From: Caballeronia sp.
GTDB taxonomy: Bacteria; Pseudomonadota; Gammaproteobacteria; Burkholderiales; Burkholderiaceae
Direction of reading: 5' to 3'
Assembly: GCF_028292365.1 (NCBI RefSeq)
Contig: NZ_JAQGMM010000587.1
Coordinates: 1 to 42,764 of the forward strand
Length of the DNA: 42,764 nucleotides
Below the pieces are notes generated by a model. The model was not told the DNA's origin. It did not search any database and saw nothing but the letters and a program-made list of their open reading frames with translations. Positions 6,546 through 15,243 of this stretch are shown here, piece by piece. The translations under genes were made by a program, and so were the position numbers. Each line of letters opens with the position of its first letter. Position 1 is the first letter of the stretch.

Positions 6546-9290
6546 ATGAAACAACGGGCATTGGCGCTGGCCATCAAAAGAATAGTCTGGGCTGAGTTAG
6601 CATTATCAGCCGCATTCGCCGTACCGGCGTTTGCGCAAAGCCAGCCGGCCACCACAGGAACCGCGGCAGGCGCAACGACTACGGAAAGTGCGCCGGCAGC
6701 GGCAGTGGCGGCGCCAGCATCTGGCACTGCTGCAACGCCGTCCGCGGACAACAACACCGCGACACCGACTGCTGAAAAGGGCGTCCAGCAAATCAAGAAA
6801 TTTGAAGTGACCGGGTCGCTGATTCGTAGCGCCGACAAGGTTGGCTTCAATGCGGTCCAGACGGTAACGCAGAAAGACATTCAGAACAGCGGCGCCACGA
6901 CCGTAGCCGATTATCTGCGCACGACCTCGGCCAACTCGGCGAACAGCTGGGGCGAAGGCCAGTCCGGCAACTTCGCCGCAGGCGCGGCGGGTATCGCTCT
7001 GCGCGGCCTGAGCGAAAAGTACACGCTCGTGTTGGTGGATGGACAGCGCGTTGCGCCGTTTGCGTTCTTCTCGAACAGCGTCGACTCCTTCTTCGACTTG
7101 AATACGCTGCCGTTGAACTCCATCGAGCGCATCGAAATTGTGAAGGCCGGTGCCGTGTCGCAATACGGCTCGGACGCCATCGCGGGTGTGGTCAACATCA
7201 TCACGAAGCATGACTTCCAGGGGCTGCAACTCGACGGCAGCTATGGCAGCGCCGTCAGCCAGGGCGGCGGCGCGGGCACGACCAAATTCGGCGTGCTCGC
7301 CGGCTTTGGCGATCTCAACGCCGATCGCTTCAACGTGACGGCCGCGGCAAGTTACTACAAGTCGAACGGCTTCACGCTTGCTGATCGTGACGCGACGAGC
7401 GGTCAGGATTTCACCAATCAGCCGGGCGGCCATTCGTTGCTCGCGCCGTCGTACTGGAATATGCCCGACGGCAGCGTGCAGGCATTGAACGGCTGTGCGA
7501 ATGGTGGCGCAGTACATCCCGCAGGCACCAACTCGCTGACATCTGGATTGCCGGGCACCATCTGCGGCTTCAACTCCGCAGAAAGCACGTCCATCGCGCC
7601 GATGACCGAGCGTTTGAACGCGAAGCTTCACGCTGATTTCAAGATCAACGATACGACGACGGCGTTCGGCGACTTCCTGATCAGCAGCAACAAGACGACC
7701 ACCAACGACGGTCTGTGGAACAATGTTGTCGGCAATCCGCAGGTCCCCGCACTCGTGTGGAACCCGCAGACCAAGCTGCTTTCGCCGTTCAACTTCAACG
7801 TGCCGGCGAGCAATCCGTACAACCCGTTCGGGGTAGCCACGCCACTCACGTATGCGTTCCCGAACGCGGTAGCGGAAGACACGTATTCCACCTACTGGCG
7901 CGCGTCAACGGGCCTCAAGGGTTCGTTCAACCTGCCGAACGGCGAGTGGGATTGGGCGAGCTCGGTCAGTCACTCGCAAAGCACGGTTTCGAACACCTAT
8001 ACGAACCAGCTCAACACCGCGGCGCTGACCAATATTTACCAGAACGGGACGTTCGATTTCTCGAATCCCGCCGCTACGCCGAACGGGCTCAATGGGCTGT
8101 ACCAGGATGCGAATAACCTGGCTATCTCGAAGCTCGATACCGTTGACGCGACGCTGTCTACTCCTCACCTCTTCAGTCTGCCAGCAGGCGATGTAGGCCT
8201 CGGCTTCGGTGCACAGTTCACGCACCAGAGCGAAGTGATGAACCCGGGTGCGGCGTTCGAAACAGGTCAGGTCATCAGCCCGAATCTCCAGACGGTGAAC
8301 GGTCAGCGCAACGTGGCTGCCGTGTATTACCAGGTGGACATTCCGATCGTGCGCGCGCTGACGTTCAGCCAGTCGGGCCGTTACGACCACTACAGCGATG
8401 TGGGTGGTGCATTCTCGCCGCGCTTCGCGTTGCGCTATCAGCCGGTTCAGGCGCTGACGATGTACACCTCGTATAACCGTGGTTTCCGTGCGCCGACGTT
8501 CGTTGAGAACAGCAACTCGCAAACGATGGGTATCCAGGTGGACCAGGCCACTGGTCAGAACTACACGTCGATCACGGAAGGCAATCCGGCCCTGAAGGCG
8601 GAGCGTACGAAAAACCTGACCATCGGCTTCGAGCTGTCGCCTACCCGTACGACTGATATCGGCCTGGACTGGTACAAGATTCGTGTCGATAACGTGATCG
8701 GCCAGGGCTCGCCTTCCCAGGTTGTCACCGACGCGGATGGGAATTTGCTGTACAAGGTCATCCCGTACGCGAACCTCGGCTATCTCGATACGAACGGTTT
8801 CGAGGGCACATTCCGTCAGTCGCTGCCGACGAAGACCGGGACGTTCACGTTGTCCGCGGACTGGGCTTACATCAACAGCTTCAAGCTCGGTGCCCCGGGT
8901 GCGTCGCCGGTGAATGGTGCGGGTAACGACTTCACCCTCACACAGCCGTTCGGCGGCAGCTTCCCGCGCTGGAAAGGGAACACCACCCTGGACTGGGCGT
9001 ACAACAAGTTTGACGCAGCGTTGACCTGGCAGTTCACCGGTCCGTACGCGCAGAATCTGGTTGCCGCCGGGCCGTCCCACGCGGGATCGTACAGCCAGTT
9101 CAACCTGATGATGACGTACACGGGCTTCAAGCACTGGACGATCTTCGGCGGCATCGACAACATCTTCAATCGTGCGCCGCCGTACGATGCAGTCTTTGCA
9201 AATGGCACGCTGGATCAGAATGGCTACGACCAGTCGCTCTACACGAACATTGGCCGTTTCGCGCAGGTCGGCGCAACGTACAAGTTCTGA
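6546..9290 (+). CDS. TonB-dependent outer-membrane receptor
   Basis: Outer-membrane gated beta-barrel of 914 aa from ATG 6546; an earlier in-frame ATG at 6516 would spoil the signal peptide. In order: signal peptide (1-30, ending AFA-Q), a low-complexity Ala/Thr/Pro linker (about 31-78), a likely TonB box (KKFEVTGSLI, 84-93), a plug domain (about 97-220) with the LRGL, LVDGQR and IERIEIVKAGAVSQYGSDAIAG-type signatures, then a barrel ending in aromatic Phe (TYKF). The class resembles receptors for larger organic ligands rather than small siderophore receptors, but the ligand cannot be read from sequence. Location between a tonB-exbB-exbD set and peptide-uptake genes suggests a peptide or peptide conjugate. 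Confidence 0.93.
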   Translation: MKQRALALAIKRIVWAELALSAAFAVPAFAQSQPATTGTAAGATTTESAPAAAVAAPASGTAATPSADNNTATPTAEKGVQQIKKFEVTGSLIRSADKVGFNAVQTVTQKDIQNSGATTVADYLRTTSANSANSWGEGQSGNFAAGAAGIALRGLSEKYTLVLVDGQRVAPFAFFSNSVDSFFDLNTLPLNSIERIEIVKAGAVSQYGSDAIAGVVNIITKHDFQGLQLDGSYGSAVSQGGGAGTTKFGVLAGFGDLNADRFNVTAAASYYKSNGFTLADRDATSGQDFTNQPGGHSLLAPSYWNMPDGSVQALNGCANGGAVHPAGTNSLTSGLPGTICGFNSAESTSIAPMTERLNAKLHADFKINDTTTAFGDFLISSNKTTTNDGLWNNVVGNPQVPALVWNPQTKLLSPFNFNVPASNPYNPFGVATPLTYAFPNAVAEDTYSTYWRASTGLKGSFNLPNGEWDWASSVSHSQSTVSNTYTNQLNTAALTNIYQNGTFDFSNPAATPNGLNGLYQDANNLAISKLDTVDATLSTPHLFSLPAGDVGLGFGAQFTHQSEVMNPGAAFETGQVISPNLQTVNGQRNVAAVYYQVDIPIVRALTFSQSGRYDHYSDVGGAFSPRFALRYQPVQALTMYTSYNRGFRAPTFVENSNSQTMGIQVDQATGQNYTSITEGNPALKAERTKNLTIGFELSPTRTTDIGLDWYKIRVDNVIGQGSPSQVVTDADGNLLYKVIPYANLGYLDTNGFEGTFRQSLPTKTGTFTLSADWAYINSFKLGAPGASPVNGAGNDFTLTQPFGGSFPRWKGNTTLDWAYNKFDAALTWQFTGPYAQNLVAAGPSHAGSYSQFNLMMTYTGFKHWTIFGGIDNIFNRAPPYDAVFANGTLDQNGYDQSLYTNIGRFAQVGATYKF

Positions 9291-9320
9291 TGCCGCTGTA
9301 GTCTGTTTGCCTGATGGAGC

Positions 9321-9366
9321 GGTCGCTTCGGCGCGCGTGATGCGGCGCCGGAGCGGCCTTGTTTCT
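9321..9366 (+). terminator. Rho-independent terminator after the receptor gene
   Basis: A 14-bp stem (9321-9334 with 9345-9358, two G-U pairs) with a 10-nt loop is followed by TTGTTTCT. It lies 30 bp after the receptor stop and separates that transcript from the binding-protein gene at 9480. Confidence 0.75.
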
Positions 9367-9479
9367 GGAATCACTGACCTTTCAATTCAATCATCGATCT
9401 TTCGACGCCTCATCGCATGACGTGCTCAAGGCTGCAGTCAAAGCCGAGCGCGGAAGTCACGAATACCAGGAGTTTCCAG

Positions 9480-11120
9480 ATGTTTTTCGCACCACGTCCT
9501 TGTCCTTCCATCCGGCTTCGCCGTGCATCCGCGGCACTTGCTCTGGGCGGCGTCATGCTCGCTGGCGCCGTGCAGGCGGCAATCGTTCCTCCCGGCGTGC
9601 AACTCGCCGCGAAGCAGGAACTGGTGCGCAACAACGGCACTGAAGTCGAGACACTCGATCCGAACGTGGCGGAGTCGGTACCGGCCAATACCGTTGCGCG
9701 AGATCTGTTTGAAGGGCTGACCGCGACGCGCGCCGACGGCGAGACGGTCCCCGGCGTCGCGGAAAAGTGGGAAATGAAGGACCCCACCACGTGGGTCTTT
9801 CATTTGCGAAAGAACGCGAAGTGGTCCAACGGCGAGCCGGTCGTTGCCGGTGACTTTGTCTACGGATCCCAGCGGCTCGTCGATCCAAAAACGGCTTCAC
9901 CGTACGCAACCACCTACGGCATGTTCCTGCTTAACGGAACAGACATTGTGGCTGGCAAGAAACCGGTGGCTTCGCTTGGCGTGAGCGCACCCGACCCGTA
10001 CACAGTCGAGATCAAGACGCCCTATCCGGTGCCGTTCCTGCCTGACCTGATGTCGAATACGAACTTTGGGCCGCTGAACAAGGCGGCCGTCGAAAAGTAC
10101 GGCAAGGACTGGACAAAACCCGGCAAGCTGGTCAGCAACGGCGCGTTCATGCTGAAGGACTGGCAGGTGAACAACCGCCTTGTGCTGGGAAAAAACCCGC
10201 AGTACTGGAATGCCGCTTATGTGCAATTGAATCAGGTTACGTATCTGCCTGTGGAAGACGAAAATACGGACGTGGATCTGTACAAGTCCGGCGGTGACGA
10301 CTGGGTGAATCAGCTTCCCTCGGGTACCTATGCCCGTTACAAACAGGAGTACCCGAACGAGATGCGCGCGGCACCCATGCTCGGCTTGCGCTATTACTCG
10401 TTCAACAACAAAGACCCGCTCCTGAAGGACGTGCGTGTGCGCAAGGCGCTGTCCATGGTCATCGACCGGGACATTCTCGCGCAGCGCGTGACTGCCGACG
10501 GCCAGATCCCGGCGTATGGCGTCATCGTGAAGGGCGTGAAGGGCGCCGACGTCAGTGCGTACGACTGGGCCTCGTGGCCAATGGCGAAGCGCGTGGACGA
10601 GGCGAAAAAGCTGCTGGCTGAGGCGGGCGTGAAACCTGGCACCAAGTTGCAGTTTGTCACCAACACGAGTGAGTATCACAAGAAGATGGCGATCTTCGCG
10701 GCTTCCGAATGGAAGACCAAGCTGGGCCTGGATACGGAAATCCAGGCGATGGAATTCAAGGTGCTGCTCAAGAAACGGCACGACGGCGACTACCAGATCG
10801 CACGCAACGGCTGGGTGGCGGATTACAACGACGCAAGCACCTTCCTCACGCTGGTTCAATGCGGTTCCGAGCAGAACGACAACCAGGCGTGCAACCCCAA
10901 AGCCGATGCGCTGATGCGCCAGGCGTCCAACTCCACCGACCCGGCTACGCGCCAGACATTGCAGACCGAAGCGGGCAAGGTGGCAATGGAAGATTATCCG
11001 ATGCTGCCGCTGCTCCAATACACGCTGGTGCGCTTGGTCAAGAGTTACGTGGGCGGTTATTCCACGAAAAACCCAATGGACCATTACCGCAGCGCGGACA
11101 TGTACATCATCAAGCATTGA
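9480..11120 (+). CDS. oppA: OppA/MppA-type peptide ABC transporter substrate-binding protein
   Basis: Periplasmic binding protein of solute-binding family 5, 546 aa from ATG 9480 with AGGAG at 9468-9472. A signal peptide (about 1-38, ending VQA-A) is followed by the OppA-like start (ETLDPNVAESVPANTVARDLFEGL region, about 58-80) and the FHLRKNAKWSNGEPV signature that marks this family. No oligopeptide permease genes of Opp type follow; the next genes are yejABEF. It may therefore deliver its ligand to the Yej permease or work with a permease elsewhere. It is separated from the receptor by a terminator and from yejA by 134 bp. Confidence 0.9.
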   Translation: MFFAPRPCPSIRLRRASAALALGGVMLAGAVQAAIVPPGVQLAAKQELVRNNGTEVETLDPNVAESVPANTVARDLFEGLTATRADGETVPGVAEKWEMKDPTTWVFHLRKNAKWSNGEPVVAGDFVYGSQRLVDPKTASPYATTYGMFLLNGTDIVAGKKPVASLGVSAPDPYTVEIKTPYPVPFLPDLMSNTNFGPLNKAAVEKYGKDWTKPGKLVSNGAFMLKDWQVNNRLVLGKNPQYWNAAYVQLNQVTYLPVEDENTDVDLYKSGGDDWVNQLPSGTYARYKQEYPNEMRAAPMLGLRYYSFNNKDPLLKDVRVRKALSMVIDRDILAQRVTADGQIPAYGVIVKGVKGADVSAYDWASWPMAKRVDEAKKLLAEAGVKPGTKLQFVTNTSEYHKKMAIFAASEWKTKLGLDTEIQAMEFKVLLKKRHDGDYQIARNGWVADYNDASTFLTLVQCGSEQNDNQACNPKADALMRQASNSTDPATRQTLQTEAGKVAMEDYPMLPLLQYTLVRLVKSYVGGYSTKNPMDHYRSADMYIIKH

Positions 11121-11254
11121 GCGCAGTGCCGCGTTTTTCATCCGGACGCATACGCCCGTTTCATTTTTCTGGCTTTGCTATGAACGAACCGCATCATCCC
11201 CTGAAAGTACTGGCGTCGTGCAATTCCCGTTCAAGACGATGGCGGCAGGCGACG

Positions 11255-13087
11255 ATGAACAGGGTTCTTTTCACGCTGGGCTTTACGGCACTGCTCGTTG
11301 CATCGCAAGCATTCGGGCGGCCGTCGATCGCGCAATACGACGAGCCGAAGTACCCGGCCAACTTCACGCATTTCGACTACGCGGACCCGGCCGCGCCGAC
11401 CAACGGCGACATGAATTTCCAGAACTGGGACGAACTGCAAAGCTACGATTCGATGAATCCGTTCCTGGTCCGCGGCGCGCCGGCGCCCGACCTGAAGAAC
11501 CTGATGTTCGACACACTGATGCAGCGAAGCTGGGACGAACTGGCGTCGGAGTATCCATTGATCGCGGACGACGTGGTGGTGACCCCGGACGGCAAGTCGG
11601 CCACGTTCCATATCAATCCGAAGGCGCGTTTTTCCAATGGCGATCCGATCACCGCTGCCGATGTGAAGTATTCATACGACACGTTGTCCAGCCGCGAGGC
11701 TGCGCCGATCTACAACTCGCAGTTCGCCAACATCAGCCGCGCGACCGTGGTCGATCGCCTGACGGTGCGCTTCGACTTCAAGGAAGCGCGCCGCGATGCA
11801 CCGTTGATCGCGGGTGACTTGCCGGTTTTCTCGCCGAAGTGGGGCATGAAAGCGGACGGCGCGCGGCCGCCGTTCGACCAGATATCGGATGTGCCGCCGG
11901 TGGCGAGCGGTCCCTACCTGATCGAGCAACGCAAGAACGACAAGCAGATCACGTACAGGCGCAACCCGGATTATTGGGCCGCTGACCTGCCGTCGCGACG
12001 CGGCATGTACCGCTTCCAGCGCGTGACGTTCCGGCTCTTCACGGATCACTACACCTCGCTGGAAGATTTCAAGGCGGGTCACACGGATCTGCGCGTGGAG
12101 TATTCGTCATCGACCTGGGCGCGCAAGTACATCGGCAAGAACTTCAGCAATGGATCGCTCAGGAAAGGCGAGTTCCCCGATGGCCCGGCACAGATGCAGG
12201 GCATGTTCTTCAATACCCGCAAGCCACTGTTCGCGGACGCCCGCGTGCGTCATGCGTTGACGCTCGCTTTCGACTATGACTGGCTGAACCGCCTGGCTTT
12301 CTACAATCAATACCGCCGCACGGGAAGTTACTTCCAGGATTCCCCGTTTGGCGCGCAGGGCTGGCCGGATGCGAAAGAGCTGAAACTGCTCGAACCGTAT
12401 CGCTCGATGCTCCCCGCCGCCGTGTTCGGTCCGATGCTGAAGCAGCCCGATACGGTGCCGCCTCACTCGTTGCGCGCCAATTTGCGGCAAGCCCAGGCGC
12501 TCCTGAACGATGCGGGCTGGCAGTATCGTGACGGCGCGTTGCGCAACGCCAGCGGCACACCAATGACCGTCGAGATCATGGACGACCAGCCCGGCATGGA
12601 CGAGGTCATCCTGCCGTACATCCAGCAGTTGCAGACGCTTGGCATTCAGGCACACCTGCGAGAACTCGACAGTGCGTTATACGAGAAGCGGATGGACGCG
12701 TTCGATTTCGACATGACCACGTTTATCTATGCGCCTGTCACCATTCCGGGCGGCGAACTGACGCGGCGTTTCGGCAGCGCGGCGGCCTCGCAGCCGGGCT
12801 CGGAGAATTACCCGGGTGTCCGTTCGAAAGCCGCCGACGCGATGATCGACGCTGCGTTGAAAGCGCAGACGCTAAGCGATCTTGAGACCGCGACGCGCGC
12901 GCTCGATCGTATCCTGATCAACGGGTATTACATCGTGCCGGAGTACTACGCACCAAATACACGCGTGGGGTATCGGTCACGAATGGGCTTCCCAAAGGTC
13001 TCGCCAACCTCTTACTACGCCGAGGACTGGCTGGTCGACTACTGGTTCGTGAAGGCGCCGTCCGCCGCTGCCGGTTCAACACACTGA
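11255..13087 (+). CDS. yejA: YejA-type peptide/microcin C transporter binding protein
   Basis: Periplasmic binding protein, 610 aa, close to the usual YejA length of about 600. The start at 11255 gives a clean signal peptide (MNRVLFTLGFTALLVASQAFG); an in-frame ATG at 11180 would add 25 polar residues and is less likely. Family-5 features include the NFTHFDYADPAAPTNG segment after the signal and a FHINPKARFSNGDPI motif near 117-131. In enterobacteria YejABEF imports microcin C and other peptides. Here the four yej genes are in the order A-B-E-F with gaps of 7 bp or less after yejA, a tight operon. Confidence 0.93.
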   Translation: MNRVLFTLGFTALLVASQAFGRPSIAQYDEPKYPANFTHFDYADPAAPTNGDMNFQNWDELQSYDSMNPFLVRGAPAPDLKNLMFDTLMQRSWDELASEYPLIADDVVVTPDGKSATFHINPKARFSNGDPITAADVKYSYDTLSSREAAPIYNSQFANISRATVVDRLTVRFDFKEARRDAPLIAGDLPVFSPKWGMKADGARPPFDQISDVPPVASGPYLIEQRKNDKQITYRRNPDYWAADLPSRRGMYRFQRVTFRLFTDHYTSLEDFKAGHTDLRVEYSSSTWARKYIGKNFSNGSLRKGEFPDGPAQMQGMFFNTRKPLFADARVRHALTLAFDYDWLNRLAFYNQYRRTGSYFQDSPFGAQGWPDAKELKLLEPYRSMLPAAVFGPMLKQPDTVPPHSLRANLRQAQALLNDAGWQYRDGALRNASGTPMTVEIMDDQPGMDEVILPYIQQLQTLGIQAHLRELDSALYEKRMDAFDFDMTTFIYAPVTIPGGELTRRFGSAAASQPGSENYPGVRSKAADAMIDAALKAQTLSDLETATRALDRILINGYYIVPEYYAPNTRVGYRSRMGFPKVSPTSYYAEDWLVDYWFVKAPSAAAGSTH

Positions 13088-13094
13088 GAGTGCC

Positions 13095-14144
13095 ATGGCC
13101 GCTTATATCCTGAGACGCCTGTTCCTGATGATCCCCACGCTGATCGGCGTGGTCACGCTGACGTTCTGCGTTACGCAGTTCGTGCCGGGCGGACCGGTCG
13201 AGCAGATCCTGACCCAGATGCGCCACGGTGGAAACCACGGTGGCGAGGCGGGCGGGGCTGGCGGGTATCACGGCAGCCAAGGGGTTGATCCCCAGCAGGT
13301 GGAGCAGCTCAAGAAGCAGTTCGGTTTCGACAAACCGCCGTTCGTGCGCTATTTGAGCATGCTCAAGAACTATGCGAGCTTCAATCTCGGCCAGTCGTAT
13401 TACCAGCATCAGAGTGTCTGGGCGGTGATCCGGTCGAAGCTGCCAGTGTCCATCACGCTGGGGCTCTGGACCGTGTTGCTGACCTACCTCATTGCAGTGC
13501 CGCTGGGGATCTCGAAGGCCGTGCGCAACGGCTCCCGGTTCGACACCGCCACGAGCGTGCTCGTGCTGACCGGCTACGCCATTCCGGGTTTTGTACTTGG
13601 CGTACTGCTGCTGATGCTGTTTGGCGGCGGGACGCTGTGGCAAGTGTTCCCCATGCGCGGCCTGACTTCCGACGACTTCGATCAACTCAGCATCGTGGGA
13701 AAAGTACTCGATTACCTGTGGCACATTGCACTGCCGGTGACAGCCGCGGTGGTCGGCAACTTTGCGATTATCACCATCCTCACGAAGAACACGTTCCTCG
13801 AGGAGATCAGCCGGCAATACGTGCTGACCGCGCGCGCAAAAGGTGCGCCGCAACGCGACGTGCTCTGGAAGCACGTACTGCGCAACGCAATGATTCCGCT
13901 CCTGACCGGGCTGCCGGCGGCATTTGTGGGTGCGTTCCTCAATGGCAACCTGCTGATCGAGACATTGTTTTCACTCGATGGCATGGGCCAGCTTTCCTAC
14001 GACTCGGTGATCCGGCGCGACTATCCCGTCGTGCTCGGTTCGCTCTACTTGTTCACCCTGATTGGTCTTGTGACCAAGCTTATTGCGGACGTGTGTTATG
14101 TCCTCGTCGACCCCCGTATCCAGTTCGACCGGCTCGACCGGTGA
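13095..14144 (+). CDS. yejB: YejB inner-membrane permease
   Basis: First permease subunit of the Yej ABC transporter, 349 aa, with a membrane segment at the N-terminus (about 8-30) and five more in the C-terminal binding-protein-dependent transport domain (about 120-340). The EAA loop region (ARAKGAPQRDVLWKHVLRNA) that contacts the ATPase is present at about 250-270. Between the first membrane segment and the core is a Gly/His-rich periplasmic stretch (about 45-65). E. coli YejB also has a Gly-rich insertion at this place. Starts 7 bp after yejA. Confidence 0.95.
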   Translation: MAAYILRRLFLMIPTLIGVVTLTFCVTQFVPGGPVEQILTQMRHGGNHGGEAGGAGGYHGSQGVDPQQVEQLKKQFGFDKPPFVRYLSMLKNYASFNLGQSYYQHQSVWAVIRSKLPVSITLGLWTVLLTYLIAVPLGISKAVRNGSRFDTATSVLVLTGYAIPGFVLGVLLLMLFGGGTLWQVFPMRGLTSDDFDQLSIVGKVLDYLWHIALPVTAAVVGNFAIITILTKNTFLEEISRQYVLTARAKGAPQRDVLWKHVLRNAMIPLLTGLPAAFVGAFLNGNLLIETLFSLDGMGQLSYDSVIRRDYPVVLGSLYLFTLIGLVTKLIADVCYVLVDPRIQFDRLDR

Positions 14145-14148
14145 GCGC

Positions 14149-15243
14149 ATGAACGTCTCTGCGGACCCGCTCATGGCGGCCATGACCCACCCGCCGCCGT
14201 CCGAGTCGCCCGGCCGGCGTGTATGGCTGCGTTTCAAGGCGCAGCGGCTGGGCTACTGGAGCACGATCGTGTTCGTCGGGTTGTTTATCATCAGCCTGCT
14301 CGGCGAGGTGCTGGCAAACGACAAGCCGCTGTTGGTCCGGTACGAAGGAACCTATTATTTTCCGATTCTGAAGGACTATTCGGAGAAAGTATTCGGCGGC
14401 GATTTTCCTGCGCGCACGAATTATCTTGATCCGTACATTCGCAACCGGCTGGAATCGAAGGGCAACTTCGCGATCTATCCGCCGAATCATTTTCACTACG
14501 ACACTGTCGACTATTTCGCGACCACGCCCAATCCGGCGCCACCCTCGGCCGCCAACTGGATCGGCACGGACCAGTTCGGCCGCGACGTCCTCGCGCGGCT
14601 GCTGTACGGTTTCCGGCTCTCCGTGCTCATGGCGCTTGCACTGACGGTTTCGGGCGTCTTGCTGGGCGTCCTGACGGGCGCTGTGCAGGGGTTTTACGGC
14701 GGGCGCACCGACTTGATCGGCCAGCGCCTGATCGAGATATGGAGTTCGATGCCCGACCTGTACCTGCTGATCATCTTCGCGTCGATCTTCGAGCCGACCT
14801 TGTGGCTGCTGTTCATCCTGCTCTCGGCGTTCGGATGGCTCACGCTGTCGGACTACGTGCGCGCCGAGTTCCTGCGCAACCGTTCGCTTGATTACGTTCG
14901 CGCAGCTCGCACGATGGGTTTGTCGAACTGGCAGATCATGTGGCGTCATGTGCTGCCCAACAGCCTGACGCCCGTGATCACCTTCTTGCCATTTCGCATG
15001 AGCGCCGCGATTCTCGCACTGACGAGCCTAGATTTCCTCGGCCTTGGCGTACCCGCGCCAACACCGAGCCTGGGCGAACTGCTCGCCGAAGGTAAAAACA
15101 ATCTTGACGCGTGGTGGATCTCCGGAGCGGCGTTCGGCGGCCTTGTTGTCACCTTGCTGCTGCTGACCTTCATGGGCGACGCATTACGCAACGCACTCGA
15201 TACCCGCACACGCGGTTCCGCATTCGGAGGCGCACAGAAGTGA
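14149..15243 (+). CDS. yejE: YejE inner-membrane permease
   Basis: Second permease subunit, 364 aa from ATG 14149, 4 bp after the yejB stop. The frame is open to 14083, but that extension lies inside yejB. It has one N-terminal membrane segment (about 39-60), a periplasmic region of about 90 residues rich in aromatic residues that is typical of YejE, then the IGTDQFGRDVLARLLYG motif and five further membrane segments. The EAA loop (VRAARTMGLSNWQIMWRHVL) is clear. It overlaps the GTG of yejF by 4 bp. Confidence 0.95.
   Translation: MNVSADPLMAAMTHPPPSESPGRRVWLRFKAQRLGYWSTIVFVGLFIISLLGEVLANDKPLLVRYEGTYYFPILKDYSEKVFGGDFPARTNYLDPYIRNRLESKGNFAIYPPNHFHYDTVDYFATTPNPAPPSAANWIGTDQFGRDVLARLLYGFRLSVLMALALTVSGVLLGVLTGAVQGFYGGRTDLIGQRLIEIWSSMPDLYLLIIFASIFEPTLWLLFILLSAFGWLTLSDYVRAEFLRNRSLDYVRAARTMGLSNWQIMWRHVLPNSLTPVITFLPFRMSAAILALTSLDFLGLGVPAPTPSLGELLAEGKNNLDAWWISGAAFGGLVVTLLLLTFMGDALRNALDTRTRGSAFGGAQK

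Noticed and set aside
7905..9374. 489-aa reverse frame across the receptor gene
   Set aside because: Composition is that of a complement (Arg/Val/Glu-rich), with no domain and an intact receptor on the other strand.
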